Positions 35,055 through 44,926 of a DNA stretch of 64,000 bases are shown here, piece by piece. The DNA lies in assembly GCA_022538095.1 (NCBI GenBank), contig JAKYXN010000018.1, forward strand, positions 1-64,000, in the 5' to 3' direction. Under the pieces are notes generated by a model that was not told where the DNA came from, searched no databases, and was given only the letters and a program-made list of their open reading frames with translations. The stretch is from Puniceicoccaceae bacterium K14 (lineage in GTDB: Bacteria; Verrucomicrobiota; Verrucomicrobiia; Opitutales; Opitutaceae). The position numbers were made by a program, and so were the translations under genes. Every line of letters starts with the position of its first letter. The first letter of the stretch is position 1.

Positions 35055-37037
35055 TTAGTCGATTCTTGGGAGATCGGAATGCTGGATCTCCCAGTCTGGT
35101 AGGGATTCGTGTTCCAATATCCAATGCCCTTTAGCTCCTGATTTAACTTTCCAAGGAGTCGATTCTTCTTTGGAAACACCGGTCCACATAAGAGCTGCAA
35201 GGGTTAGGTTATCGCCTGAAATTTCGTCAGACCTCAAAACAGGAACCTTGTGGTAGGGATTTCGGATATTGAGGCGAGGCGTTTTGTTATCGAGCCTCTC
35301 TTCGTAGGCTAAGGAGGTGAATCCACTGAGGTTTTGCACGGCGACCGAACGCTCTTCTGAGCTGGCGATCGAGTATAGCTCAGTAGTCTTGCTTACTAGA
35401 GAGCTTGGATCGTTGGATCCGATAGAATAACCTCCAAAGTTAAATACGGAAGGTGATTGGGACGAAACTCGATTGAGGCAAAGCGTCCAACCTTCGTTCC
35501 AAAAAAGGGTCGATTTTATCTGCGTAATGAAGGGGTCTTCGCGTAAGCCGTAGCTATACATGTAAGAAATATAGTCGGTTCCTACGTGTATTGGAAAAGT
35601 GGAGTTGCGGCCATAGCGTTGTTTTCCGTCTGAGGATGCAACCGTGAGCGCTGCGTCAAAGGGCGTGAACGATGCATCGTGCGTGATATTAAAACCGTTT
35701 CCAGTACGGTAACTTACACGTCCCCAGTTAGCGGATCCGTAGCGTCGAACATTGCCGAGGGAAATGTTGGAACCTGCGTTGAGTAGCTCTATTTCTCCGT
35801 CAATTCCGCGGAGGACGAAACCAGGTGCCTTAATCGCGTGAACGAAATCGCCGCGTTCCGCAGGGTAAGGTTTCTCGTCCTCAGTCCAAAACGGATGCGA
35901 AGGCGGAAGCATCATCATCATAAGCCCTTTGGAGGCCCAGTAAGGTGATGCTGCGCAGCTATAGGGTTCGACCATCTCGGGAAATTCATCCGTCCAGCCA
36001 AGAGACAGACAGCCTTGCTCTTGGGTTATGGGGTGACTCATGAAAAACTCCAAATTCTTGCGACAGATGCGACGCATTTCCCCGTAGGGGATGGAGTCGA
36101 GTTCATGTTTAGCGGCTAGCCCAAAGACACCGAGTGCGTTGAAGCGGTAGGTGATGGATCTGCCATAAGCGATATGCTGCCCACTGGCGGCAAAGAAATG
36201 GGCGTAGTCCTTTACGAAGGCCTTTGACCATGCGAGCCAACGTTTGGTCCTCTCTGGATTGTTGTGTCCGTATTTGAGAGCCCACCACATGCCGTAGGTG
36301 TGGAAGGCGTATGCGTTGTAGTGATCGAAGCTCTGGTTAGAGCCATCGATAAACCAGCCACCACCTTGGTGCATGGTTTCGAGTTGGCGGAACATGTAGT
36401 CGAGGAGAGCGGCGTCCTCTGGTTCTTCGAAGCCGTTGTTCCGTAAAAACTCTAGAGTGAGTACACCGAAGAACAAATGATTATTCCAGTAGCGGGCACT
36501 ACCACGCATCGATTTTAGCCAGTCGGCTATTTGTTGTTTTTCGGATTCTGTGAGGGGCTCCCAAAGCTGTTCCTTGGCGACCTCAAGGGACAGGGTGATG
36601 ATTGCCATTTCTACCCCATGTTGGTGATAGTTCCTGAGATGGCCCCAGAATTTAGGACTCTCTGGATTCGTCCCGAGTACGAGGGCGTCTCTAACCCATT
36701 TAGCGACTTCTTCGCGATCGAGGCCAATCGCGTCGCGGTCTGTGGGAACAGGGGTAGACTGGAGCCAAAGAGCTGTTAGGAGGCACGGGCGAGAAAAACT
36801 CTCTAATTCGTCCGCCATCAGATCATGATCGCTCGCGGGGCCGATCATTGGGAGGGTGGACTCGCCTGGCTCCATGAGTGCGACGAGCGGTCTTACCAAC
36901 TCCTGAGTCGTTTGTTCAAACTGGATATATGCCTCTGGTAACTCGGATGCCTTGGGGTTTGAAGCAAAGGCGGTTGCGATGAGGCTCAAACAAAAGAAGA
37001 GCCCTGATTTGGTTTGGGAAGTAAGTATTCGGATCAT
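35055..37037 (-). CDS. DUF2264 family exported protein
   Basis: 660-aa exported protein with a signal peptide (about 1-30). The N-terminal two-thirds is an alpha/alpha-barrel of the DUF2264 type: RPCLLTALWLQSTP, WLAWSKAFVKDYAHFFAASGQHIAYGRSITYRFN (in parts) and GCLSLGWTDEFPEMVEPYSCAASPYWASKGLM (in parts). A beta-rich C-terminal domain follows. DUF2264 proteins are carbohydrate-active, some linked to uronic acid release; I cannot assign a reaction here. It stands alone on the minus strand and converges on the GH-like gene. A REP-like element lies upstream. Confidence 0.75.
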   Translation of the reverse strand: MIRILTSQTKSGLFFCLSLIATAFASNPKASELPEAYIQFEQTTQELVRPLVALMEPGESTLPMIGPASDHDLMADELESFSRPCLLTALWLQSTPVPTDRDAIGLDREEVAKWVRDALVLGTNPESPKFWGHLRNYHQHGVEMAIITLSLEVAKEQLWEPLTESEKQQIADWLKSMRGSARYWNNHLFFGVLTLEFLRNNGFEEPEDAALLDYMFRQLETMHQGGGWFIDGSNQSFDHYNAYAFHTYGMWWALKYGHNNPERTKRWLAWSKAFVKDYAHFFAASGQHIAYGRSITYRFNALGVFGLAAKHELDSIPYGEMRRICRKNLEFFMSHPITQEQGCLSLGWTDEFPEMVEPYSCAASPYWASKGLMMMMLPPSHPFWTEDEKPYPAERGDFVHAIKAPGFVLRGIDGEIELLNAGSNISLGNVRRYGSANWGRVSYRTGNGFNITHDASFTPFDAALTVASSDGKQRYGRNSTFPIHVGTDYISYMYSYGLREDPFITQIKSTLFWNEGWTLCLNRVSSQSPSVFNFGGYSIGSNDPSSLVSKTTELYSIASSEERSVAVQNLSGFTSLAYEERLDNKTPRLNIRNPYHKVPVLRSDEISGDNLTLAALMWTGVSKEESTPWKVKSGAKGHWILEHESLPDWEIQHSDLPRID

Positions 37038-37179
37038 TGTGGGGATGCAGTTTAAGTTGCAGATCGATCTTTAGAAAACGGAGAATTTACCAGATAGCGA
37101 TTATATTTCTTTTCGCTTGGCTTGAAATCGGAGCAGATGGCTGCGGGGGGGAGAAATATGAACACACACGCTTCGTTTA

Positions 37180-37300
37180 TCCGACTGCGTCGGACATAGG
37201 GATCTTTGATCCGACACATTCTGCAGGATCAATTCGTAGGGCTCGAGCTTGCTCGATGCCGTTGTTGGATGGACGGCACTCAGCGAGCTGAGGCCCCTAC
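37180..37300. repeat. REP/BIME-like intergenic hairpin cluster
   Basis: Several strong stems are packed together. TCCGAC-TGC-GTCGGA lies at 37180-37194, and GTCGGA (37189-37194) can alternatively pair with TCCGAC at 37210-37215. GGATC-TTT-GATCC lies at 37200-37212. A long imperfect hairpin bounded by GTAGGG (37236) and CCCCTAC (ending 37300) has inner arms GCCGT/ACGGC. The 324-nt gap has no gene. Such compound hairpins are typical of dispersed extragenic palindromes; copies elsewhere in the genome would be expected. Confidence 0.5.
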
Positions 37301-37361
37301 TGGTTGTGAGGGTGTGGGCGAGTGTTTCTGAGCTAAATTAGAAGAGGAGAATTCGTTTTTT

Positions 37362-39959
37362 CTAATTGGCTTTATATTGATTTTTCCAACTTGTGCGAAC
37401 TTGGCTAGTCCTAGTTGGGTGCTGATCATTGAAGAGTGCGAGGAGATTTTTTTCGAGTGTTTGAATGACGTCGTGGTCGCATGGATATGCGGACATTGCT
37501 TTTTCTAGGCCTTCAATTGTATTGGCAAGGTCAGCATGAAAGTTTAGCTCCTTTGCTTGGGGAGTTAAGAATTTTCCAAGCATATTGGCAAAGCGAAGTT
37601 CTTCAGGACTTGAATAGTTCCCTTCGAATTGACGCCAAGCAGTTTGATGTTCTTCTAGGACTGTGTGATAGTTTGTTACGCGATCGTTTTCCCAACGGTT
37701 TGTATACCCGTCGGACCATGTTTGAACGGTGTAATAAATAGTTGTCACTGGAATAACAACAGTTGGGCGTCCAACGCAATTGGAGTATCGTTTCGTGTAG
37801 TTGACAACGAGGTACGCAAGCAAAGAATCATAGGCATGCGTGTCTTTGATCTTAGAAATGAATAGGTCGCTCAACTTAAAATCCTTAAGCAGTCCACCAC
37901 TAAATAGGGTGCCTAGTGCATCGATAGCTCCTCCTTCAAACATTGGAGAAACAAACTCAATCAGCTGAGCCTGGTAGGCGGAATCTTCTTGGTTGATTGT
38001 GTGGGTATCGCCTCGATACAGTGCGTTTAAGTAGATTGCCCCCGGATAGTGGGGGCCGAAGGGACCGTCTCCGACACGCGCAAGATAGGCATCCCAATCG
38101 ATTTCTTTGATACGCTGCTCTTTAAGAGCTTTTATGCCCCGCCAGGTCGGGCTTGTGGAATTGTCGAGGGAGATTGAGAACGCGTTGCCGAAGGCTACTG
38201 CGTTCTGTCTGTTCTCGAGGGCTGTGATCTGCTTGGAGAATTCCTCATTGAGTTCTTGATAAGCCGATTCCCGTTGGGCTGAAAATTGTTTAACGAAATT
38301 CTGGTATACAGGTCTGTCGCTGATATGCGGCAGAGCGTAGGTGTAAGATTCATACCATTTTTTTCCGAGTGATAAAGTGTCTTTGGCTGTGGAAGTGCTG
38401 GCGAAGTTTTCTAATTGTTCACCTAAATACGAACTGAGAGCCGGGTCTGCCTTACTCCAAAATCCTTCGAAAAATTCCTCTGAGAATTGAGGAGTGATTT
38501 TCCGAAACAGCTCACCGTTGAGAAGTATAGCTAAGTTTTGCAGAGCCTTTGTATCGGAGGTTCTTAGTTGGCTGATGATTGTATCAAGTTCGCTATGAAT
38601 TGCGTCATTTACCTTGGCGTAAATGACCGATACCATTCGGTCTGCGGCTTCCGTTTGTTCTTTTGGCCACAGGGCATTCGCGAGAGTAGCTCGTTGTGTT
38701 TCGTAGGCTTCTGTAGTGGCTAAATTGGATTTCGCAGCAACCGTTTGCGTTGTCGCATCTTGCCAATTTGCCAGAATGTCGAGTGCCATGGCAGCTGAGG
38801 CAGCGTCGAATCGCCCGAATCCGCGAATGTCTTTGAAAGCACCGCTTAGGCTTGTCGCTACCCGCGAATGATAGAGAGGAGTATTGGGGACGAGGCAACG
38901 TAGTTGAAAAGTCTGTGCGACTTTCATGGCTTGCTGTTTATTGAAGTCGCGAAAAGGCTTATCGAAATGGGGCACGAAATAGTCGTCTCGAAAGAGATTG
39001 GCTACTCGGGTCAAACCGACGAATTCTTGATGCGTGTCTCCGTTTGTTTGGACTTCATCGGTCCAATTTAGAATGTGTTCAGGGCAGCCGTTTTTTTGTT
39101 TTGGTATTGAGATTCCTGAGTCCTCTGGAATTTCTCCTCGTTGGATTGCGGCAAGCGTTTGAGAGAGCTCTTGGATCTCCAGTTGAATTTCTTGGGCACG
39201 CTCGTAGTTTCGGGCTTGCATTTCTTTTGCCATATCTTGCTGAAGCTCGCGGATTTTTGGCAGGTATTGTTGTACGGCTTTTTGTATCGCTTGCTGGGTT
39301 TGCTGAGCGGCTTTTTGAGCCTGGCGTTGCTGCTGTTGGGCTTGAATTATATTGATAGGATTGGCTATAGCTGGTCGTGCGTTCGGATTGCCGCTTAGTC
39401 CTGCTAGCTTTTTAAGAGTTGGATCGACTGAGTTTCCACGTGACAGGACATAGGGAAGGGCGTTTTTCGCTGCCATGCCTGTATGGAAAAGGGCGAGTGA
39501 TTTTCCTTTGGGATCGATTATGCCGACTTGCCCATTGTGGAAATTGATTCGATTCCCGGTTTTAAAATAGAGGTGGAGAATGTCTATTTCTGGGAAATAG
39601 ATGATTTGTACTGGGCGGTTGTCTGCGTACCCTTTGTGATTTCTCTGGCCGGGGACTGTGAAAATCATTTCGCCCGTTAGTATTTGAGTTTCAAGTTCGC
39701 CTAGAGCCATAGTCAGATGGCGGGGAAGTTGAGGCATCTCGCTTTGGGGAGCTGGATTGAGACTGAGCGTTACTTCGCGCAACTGTCCTCGATTGTTGGA
39801 TTTGTCTAGTCCGGTCCAATCTCCACTGAGGGTTTGAGCGGCTACTAAACTAAACTGTGGAGTTAAGAGGGAAATAAATAGAAAAAGTATCCGCAGCATG
39901 TGCTTGGGTTTAGGTGAGTTTAGCATAGTTGATTCCAAGTTTAAATGTGATTTATCCAT
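37362..39959 (-). CDS. Secreted Gln-rich coiled-coil protein, unknown function
   Basis: 865 aa in the longest form; a hydrophobic signal (MLRILFLFISLLTPQFSLVAA) begins at residue 21, so ATG starts at residue 12 or 21 are also possible. The N-terminal part (about 40-190) is beta-rich (LSGDWTGLDKSN...). Residues about 205-285 form a Gln/Ala coiled coil (QAQQQQRQAQKAAQQTQQAI) containing EMQARNYERAQEIQLEIQEL, a UvrB/UvrC-like helical hairpin. The remainder is helical with no recognised motif. Its start overlaps the PcfJ-like gene by 19 nt, implying coupling. I do not recognise the family; a periplasmic or outer-membrane scaffold is one guess. Confidence 0.65.
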   Translation of the reverse strand: MDKSHLNLESTMLNSPKPKHMLRILFLFISLLTPQFSLVAAQTLSGDWTGLDKSNNRGQLREVTLSLNPAPQSEMPQLPRHLTMALGELETQILTGEMIFTVPGQRNHKGYADNRPVQIIYFPEIDILHLYFKTGNRINFHNGQVGIIDPKGKSLALFHTGMAAKNALPYVLSRGNSVDPTLKKLAGLSGNPNARPAIANPINIIQAQQQQRQAQKAAQQTQQAIQKAVQQYLPKIRELQQDMAKEMQARNYERAQEIQLEIQELSQTLAAIQRGEIPEDSGISIPKQKNGCPEHILNWTDEVQTNGDTHQEFVGLTRVANLFRDDYFVPHFDKPFRDFNKQQAMKVAQTFQLRCLVPNTPLYHSRVATSLSGAFKDIRGFGRFDAASAAMALDILANWQDATTQTVAAKSNLATTEAYETQRATLANALWPKEQTEAADRMVSVIYAKVNDAIHSELDTIISQLRTSDTKALQNLAILLNGELFRKITPQFSEEFFEGFWSKADPALSSYLGEQLENFASTSTAKDTLSLGKKWYESYTYALPHISDRPVYQNFVKQFSAQRESAYQELNEEFSKQITALENRQNAVAFGNAFSISLDNSTSPTWRGIKALKEQRIKEIDWDAYLARVGDGPFGPHYPGAIYLNALYRGDTHTINQEDSAYQAQLIEFVSPMFEGGAIDALGTLFSGGLLKDFKLSDLFISKIKDTHAYDSLLAYLVVNYTKRYSNCVGRPTVVIPVTTIYYTVQTWSDGYTNRWENDRVTNYHTVLEEHQTAWRQFEGNYSSPEELRFANMLGKFLTPQAKELNFHADLANTIEGLEKAMSAYPCDHDVIQTLEKNLLALFNDQHPTRTSQVRTSWKNQYKAN

Positions 39960-41464
39960 TGTTTGATGGCTGCTAGTTCTACTTCGTTCGCTGGACGATT
40001 TAGCTTACCTCTGGCTTGAAGGATCTTTTTAGATGAGGGAGCAACTTCGATTGTTATAGTGCGGACATTGTTTTTCTTAAGTGAGAAAATAGCGGAATAG
40101 CCATTTTGACAACGATAGGAATAAGTAGATACGCAGTGACGCATTGTTCGTCCTTCCTCTGCTAGGGCTGCGGATGATGTTAGTTCTGTGATATTCCAGT
40201 TGTTTTTGTATTCGTCAGTGAATTGCTTGTTCCAATCTTGGCCTTTCCATCGCGAAACGGGGGAGTGTTGGTTCAAACTATCAAAGTAGGCATCGGTTCG
40301 TAGTCTGCAGGCAGCTACGCTGCGGTTTTTCCATGTAAATCGTTGATTGTTTGCGGCTCGATCATTTTCTGTTTTTTCATGAATGGCCCATTGTAGGATG
40401 TCATGGCTGTCGTCATCTGTGAGCTGCTCTTCGTGTTTTACTAGCCAACGAAGTGTTTCTTCCCAAAAGGAACGATTTAGGTATCGCGGATCGGTTGGGT
40501 CGAAATTGAAATAGGCAAATTGAGCCAAGCGTCGGTAGGCGGTCATCGTGCCTCCCAGTCGTTTTACTTCTGCTAGCATGGCTGCGTCTTCTGGCGAGAA
40601 ATGATCTGGAGTTTCTACGAGATGACGTTGCAAGTTTTTGGGTACGGCCCAATCAAAATGCTTAGAGGCTCGTTTCAGGCTGCCGCCTTGTCCTATGAGT
40701 ATGAACCAAATAAGCCACTTGAGGTGGACTTCGCTTATTGAACTGGCTTCCAACCAGGCCGGAAAGAGAAAACCGGGAGTTTCGTGTTCGATAAAAAGAA
40801 AACTCAACAACTCGAAAATGGACTGATCTTGGGGAGAATCTAGTGGATCGCGTAGCCAAAATGGACTGAAGAGTAGAATCATTCGAGCGAGCTGAGGACT
40901 GCCTGTTTCGATGCATTTTTGCGAAATTTTGCGAGGGCGACGGCTATCTTGAGTTACGAGTTCGATCGCGTTTTGTATAGGAGTTGGGGATTGGCTAACT
41001 GACATTAATTGATTGATGTGCTTAACCAGTCGCTCTTCTATGCTATCTGAATTTTTATTGGGAGTCCACGTTTGGGACAAGTCGACTTTATGGAGAGAGG
41101 CTTTTACGGCATCAAGTTCTGTTTGCCAGGTGGTCGGTTGTAAGAGTGAATCGATTATTTGCCGAAAAGAGAACTCAGACCTATCTTCTTCATCTGCGTA
41201 CCCAACACTCTCTTGGTAGCAGGTTTCACAGCAATAGTCAGCGATCTCATAAGGCCAGATGCCTAAGTCTGCTGGATCGGTATCATTTTCAGAATGAGAG
41301 AATTCACTCGAAAGAGACTTTGCAGTATCTCGCGCACGTAGGAAGCGGCGACGTAGCTCGAACCTTCCTAGTGGGCGGTGCCAGTTGTAGACTTTTTTTC
41401 CGTATCGTCGCTGTTTCATCGTGAGTTGGATGGACTGAAGGGGGAGAGTTGCTCTTTCCCGCAC
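39941..41464 (-). CDS. PcfJ-like protein
   Basis: 507 aa from a GTG start; an ATG at 41419 would remove 15 residues. The C-terminal 110 residues carry the PcfJ signature: LAEEGRTMRHCVSTYSYRCQNGYSAIFSLK, then TITIEVAPSSKKILQARGKLNRPANEVELAAIKQW (in parts). An N-terminal CCETC near residues 93-97 could bind a metal. PcfJ was named on an enterococcal conjugative plasmid, but most homologues are chromosomal and of unknown function. No conjugation gene is near. The overlapping downstream gene encodes a secreted coiled-coil protein, so the pair may form a two-gene system. Confidence 0.75.
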   Translation of the reverse strand: MRERATLPLQSIQLTMKQRRYGKKVYNWHRPLGRFELRRRFLRARDTAKSLSSEFSHSENDTDPADLGIWPYEIADYCCETCYQESVGYADEEDRSEFSFRQIIDSLLQPTTWQTELDAVKASLHKVDLSQTWTPNKNSDSIEERLVKHINQLMSVSQSPTPIQNAIELVTQDSRRPRKISQKCIETGSPQLARMILLFSPFWLRDPLDSPQDQSIFELLSFLFIEHETPGFLFPAWLEASSISEVHLKWLIWFILIGQGGSLKRASKHFDWAVPKNLQRHLVETPDHFSPEDAAMLAEVKRLGGTMTAYRRLAQFAYFNFDPTDPRYLNRSFWEETLRWLVKHEEQLTDDDSHDILQWAIHEKTENDRAANNQRFTWKNRSVAACRLRTDAYFDSLNQHSPVSRWKGQDWNKQFTDEYKNNWNITELTSSAALAEEGRTMRHCVSTYSYRCQNGYSAIFSLKKNNVRTITIEVAPSSKKILQARGKLNRPANEVELAAIKQWINHI

Positions 41465-41550
41465 GGTTCGACGATTAAGAAAATTGATTATTCATTTTCT
41501 CAAAAGATTTTTTTTCGAGCTTAGCTGGCGCTTTTTAAAACGGAAGCGAT

Positions 41551-44500
41551 TCAGGCCCAGTCGCACAAGTTTTCAATATGAGATGCTGAGCCGTCCTGTA
41601 CCCAGCTGTCGAGTTGAGCTTGGTCTTTGAGTTGTTGTCCGCGGTGCCGTGGGACGATTGCGAAACCGGCGTCTATGTCTGGGAGACTGGTCATGTCTCC
41701 CCACAGTTTTTCGAATTGGCTGACGGGAAACACGTCCTCTTGCCCTTCTCCCCAGCGTTTTTTGACATCTTTGAGGGTGATGATGGTTGGCATGCGGAGG
41801 GCAACTGTTCGAATTGCTTCCTCTACTTTGTTGGGGTCGTTTAGATCCTCTTTGCTGAGCTTAAAGAAGGCGAGGAGCTTTGAGAGGCTGATCCAGCTGG
41901 TATTGGTGTTGTAGAAGGTGAGTTCAAATTCGTCTTGTTCGCGTGGCAGAGCCATGCCCTCTACCAAGCGAATGCGTCCATCAATGGTCGCGAGTCCACC
42001 TCCACGATCCTCGGAACGCTTCGAGATGACTTCGAAGGAAAGATGATTATTTGATTGGATATGCCAACCGAGTAGAGCGGGGTCAACAGATGCTCCAAGA
42101 GTGTCGATGTTGTGAGCAAGTATGTACTCGATGCTGGGGTGCTTTTCGAGAAGCTTTAAAAGCGTGCCATTTTTTAAGAGGTTTGGGATCTCGTACCAGT
42201 GACCTACTGGGTGTAGGCATTGGGAAGGGAGGTTGTCTCGATAGTCGGCAGTTTCACCGCTTTGCTTGGCCCAGTTTAGCAATGCTGAGCGAAGGCTGTC
42301 CTGCATCTTCTGCTTTTGTTCGTCTAGCTTTTGTTGGGCGATTTCTTCCCACGCAAATCGAAGGTCGCGCTCGGTCGGAATCATTCTCAAACCGATTGAA
42401 CGGCCGGGTGACAGAAATGCAGTCTCTTCATATTGTTTGCCGTAGCGATTTTTCAAAAATGTTTCGATAGGGCTATGAGTGAGATAACTGGTAGTGAATA
42501 CATGTGGAATCTCTGTTTTGTAGGTAAGGGCTGTCTTGCGAGACTTGGCTAAGTGGATATCGATGAAGTTTCGGTGTTTGCCATCGAGTCGTGCAAAGGA
42601 ATGGAGGGATTTCACAACTCCAGCTCCTTGTGTCCACCTACTTCCAACACCTGCTGCAAAAGTAATTGCTGCTACTTTGCCGTCACGGAGAGCTTGCTCT
42701 CCTAGTTTTTCGAGCTTACTTGTATCAGATGTTTGGACATTGAAAAGTTCCGACTTATCTACGTCTTCGATCGTGGTGCTGGTAGGAAGACGGTTCATCG
42801 CCATTCCAATACGACCAGCTCGTATATCTGTGCGGATTTGTTCGTGTTGTTCTGGATCAAACCCATTGTTGGATAAAAGTGTATCCAAGTTGTGAGACTT
42901 TTCTTCTTCCTTGGTGACCTCCGGTAAGAGGCGTTGGATGACGTTGCTCAGAGACGATTCGAATCCTCGTTTTTCGCTTTGCGAAGCGAGGGAGAATTGC
43001 TGAAGATCGGAGCGTTGAGCGTCGGTCAAGTTTCGCGGATCTGCTCTTAGGGCTGATGGAATCGTTTGGTGGTAAAACTCGCTTGGTAGGAGAGAGTCTT
43101 CGCCCTCGAGCATTGTGCCAAACGTTCCATTTTCGTTTATCTTGAAATCATAAACGACAGGGTTCATTGCGAACGGGAGCGATGCTTCAAATTCGCGTTT
43201 TCGCTTGAGCATGTTCTCCGCTAGAAATGCTTGGCCCTCTGCTTTGCGTTCTGGAGCGAATATAAAGCCCATGCCACCCCCGGACATGCCTCCAAGCATC
43301 CAGAATCCCCAGAAATCTTGGCCAAAGTTTTCCTTAACGTCCGCAATAAGCGTTTCTGTGTAAATATTCGATACCCAAGGGATGATGTCGTGAAGTGGGC
43401 CAAAGAAATTTTCTGTGAGCGATTTGCCAAGGCCTTTGATGTCTCCGGCTCTTAATTGTTCGACGATTTTGTCAATTGTATCGAGTGATTGATGACGTGC
43501 TTTCCATTCCTTTGATCCACGAACGAGGTATTTTTCGGTAACCATTTCCAGAATCGGACCGACGTTTTGGGCCATGCCTCCGTGGACAAGCACCAGACTG
43601 TCTTGCAGTTTTTGGCGAGCATTCGCGTCGATAGTTTGGTGATCCAGAATCGTATGGCGCGGCAGTAAGCGGCCACGACTGGCACCATATTCTGAATCTC
43701 CTTTTTTAACCTCTTCGCCTTCGATGAGTTTGATTCCTGGCCAGACACCACCGGAGTCTTGCCAACCTCCACCAGAGCCACCGAGCCATTCACCGAGGAT
43801 TGCTCGAGCGGCGACTATACGGCGTTCAATCTCTTGGAGGGAACCGGTTAGCGCCTGTGTTTGGCCGGTTGCACGCATGCAGAGGGAGATAAGAGCCCCT
43901 AACAAGTTAGTGGATACAGCGAGTCGGGACCCTTTTGGGATGCGATTAACATTGGAGACGATCTCGATGCCTTTGCCTTGGCCGATTACGTTTTCAAATA
44001 CAGATGCCAATGAAAGTCCTGATCCCTCTAAGCCCGGTGGAATAATCCCAGCGGAAATGACGGCCGCTTTGAGGAGACCTAGGTAATCTCGTGCGAAATC
44101 GAATACGTCGTCGACGCTGGTGAGCTCAGCAGATGCCCCGAGGTCTACGCTGGTAAGGCGGAGGATGGGTTCTTCAATTATGCGGAAGTATGCTTCGACA
44201 GGCGGTTTTGTTTCTGGGTCACGCCCATGCACACCTAGGTCGACGGATACGTTGATCACTCTCGCTCCATCAGGAAAATCCATTCCGAGAAAAAAGATAT
44301 CGGACCATGCGCAGTGGGTGAGGTCCATGCGAACGGCGGTTTGTTCTCGGAGAATTGGGTAAACGTTTTGCGATCCGCTTTTAACGAGAAGTTCTTGGCG
44401 TATTTTGAGCGGGTGGTCCAGGCTGTGTCCCATGCGAAATATCCAAGTATTGCCGGAAGTGGAACGGACTGTTTTGCGAACTTGGTCTGCGAGTGTCTGG

Positions 44501-44871
44501 AAGGCTAGCTGATGATAGGCTTCAGCTAAAGACGAAGAAAGGGTATCATTGGGACCGTTCTCTTTGAGCTCGTCGAGCATGATAGCGATAGCTTCTTCAA
44601 AGCGACGTTCCAAAAGGAACTCGTGGGCTTTGAAGGAGAGTTTCCCTTGGTCCGGAAAACCGTGGCGGCATGGCAACTGATAGCGATGGATCGCGTTGAG
44701 AAAGAACAGAGCTCGTACTTTGTGATAGAGGCTATCTTCTTTTCGGCGAAATTGGTCGAGGGCGTTGGCTTCCTGTAGAAGTTGTTCGACGCTCAGTGTG
44801 GAGCAAGCTTCAGCGAGTGAGGTGTTGCGAATTTTCTCTTCTTGGCTCGAGATGATTTGGACAAGGGACAT
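41551..44871 (-). CDS. Fused GHMP sugar kinase and UDPGP uridylyltransferase
   Basis: 1106-aa cytosolic fusion. After a helical N-terminus, a GHMP kinase half resembles L-fucokinase/FKP: RMDLTHCAWSD (181-191), a modified phosphate loop IPKGSRLAVST (311-321; usually PxGSGLGTSS) and GGSGGGWQDSGG (364-375). The C-terminal half is a UDPGP-family nucleotidyltransferase: AAGVGSRW near residue 740, TTSYLTHSP, then LHPVGHWYEIPNLLKNG and ILAHNIDTLGASVDPALLGWH (in parts). It probably phosphorylates a free sugar and activates it as UDP- or GDP-sugar. In FKP the pyrophosphorylase is N-terminal; here the order is reversed. A GalU-like gene lies 55 nt upstream. The sugar is unknown; fucose, galactose or a uronate are options. 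Confidence 0.78.
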   Translation of the reverse strand: MSLVQIISSQEEKIRNTSLAEACSTLSVEQLLQEANALDQFRRKEDSLYHKVRALFFLNAIHRYQLPCRHGFPDQGKLSFKAHEFLLERRFEEAIAIMLDELKENGPNDTLSSSLAEAYHQLAFQTLADQVRKTVRSTSGNTWIFRMGHSLDHPLKIRQELLVKSGSQNVYPILREQTAVRMDLTHCAWSDIFFLGMDFPDGARVINVSVDLGVHGRDPETKPPVEAYFRIIEEPILRLTSVDLGASAELTSVDDVFDFARDYLGLLKAAVISAGIIPPGLEGSGLSLASVFENVIGQGKGIEIVSNVNRIPKGSRLAVSTNLLGALISLCMRATGQTQALTGSLQEIERRIVAARAILGEWLGGSGGGWQDSGGVWPGIKLIEGEEVKKGDSEYGASRGRLLPRHTILDHQTIDANARQKLQDSLVLVHGGMAQNVGPILEMVTEKYLVRGSKEWKARHQSLDTIDKIVEQLRAGDIKGLGKSLTENFFGPLHDIIPWVSNIYTETLIADVKENFGQDFWGFWMLGGMSGGGMGFIFAPERKAEGQAFLAENMLKRKREFEASLPFAMNPVVYDFKINENGTFGTMLEGEDSLLPSEFYHQTIPSALRADPRNLTDAQRSDLQQFSLASQSEKRGFESSLSNVIQRLLPEVTKEEEKSHNLDTLLSNNGFDPEQHEQIRTDIRAGRIGMAMNRLPTSTTIEDVDKSELFNVQTSDTSKLEKLGEQALRDGKVAAITFAAGVGSRWTQGAGVVKSLHSFARLDGKHRNFIDIHLAKSRKTALTYKTEIPHVFTTSYLTHSPIETFLKNRYGKQYEETAFLSPGRSIGLRMIPTERDLRFAWEEIAQQKLDEQKQKMQDSLRSALLNWAKQSGETADYRDNLPSQCLHPVGHWYEIPNLLKNGTLLKLLEKHPSIEYILAHNIDTLGASVDPALLGWHIQSNNHLSFEVISKRSEDRGGGLATIDGRIRLVEGMALPREQDEFELTFYNTNTSWISLSKLLAFFKLSKEDLNDPNKVEEAIRTVALRMPTIITLKDVKKRWGEGQEDVFPVSQFEKLWGDMTSLPDIDAGFAIVPRHRGQQLKDQAQLDSWVQDGSASHIENLCDWA

Positions 44872-44926
44872 AGTTGGAGTCTTTTAGCTAATGTGGGTGG
44901 CTCAATATTTCGCCGATTAGTGGCGG

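Noticed and set aside
39941-41464. PcfJ as evidence of a conjugative element
   Set aside because: No relaxase, type IV secretion or integrase genes in the window; most PcfJ-like proteins are chromosomal.
43724-44086. Plus-strand frame opposite the kinase fusion
   Set aside because: Shadow frame; the fusion on the minus strand has conserved motifs throughout.
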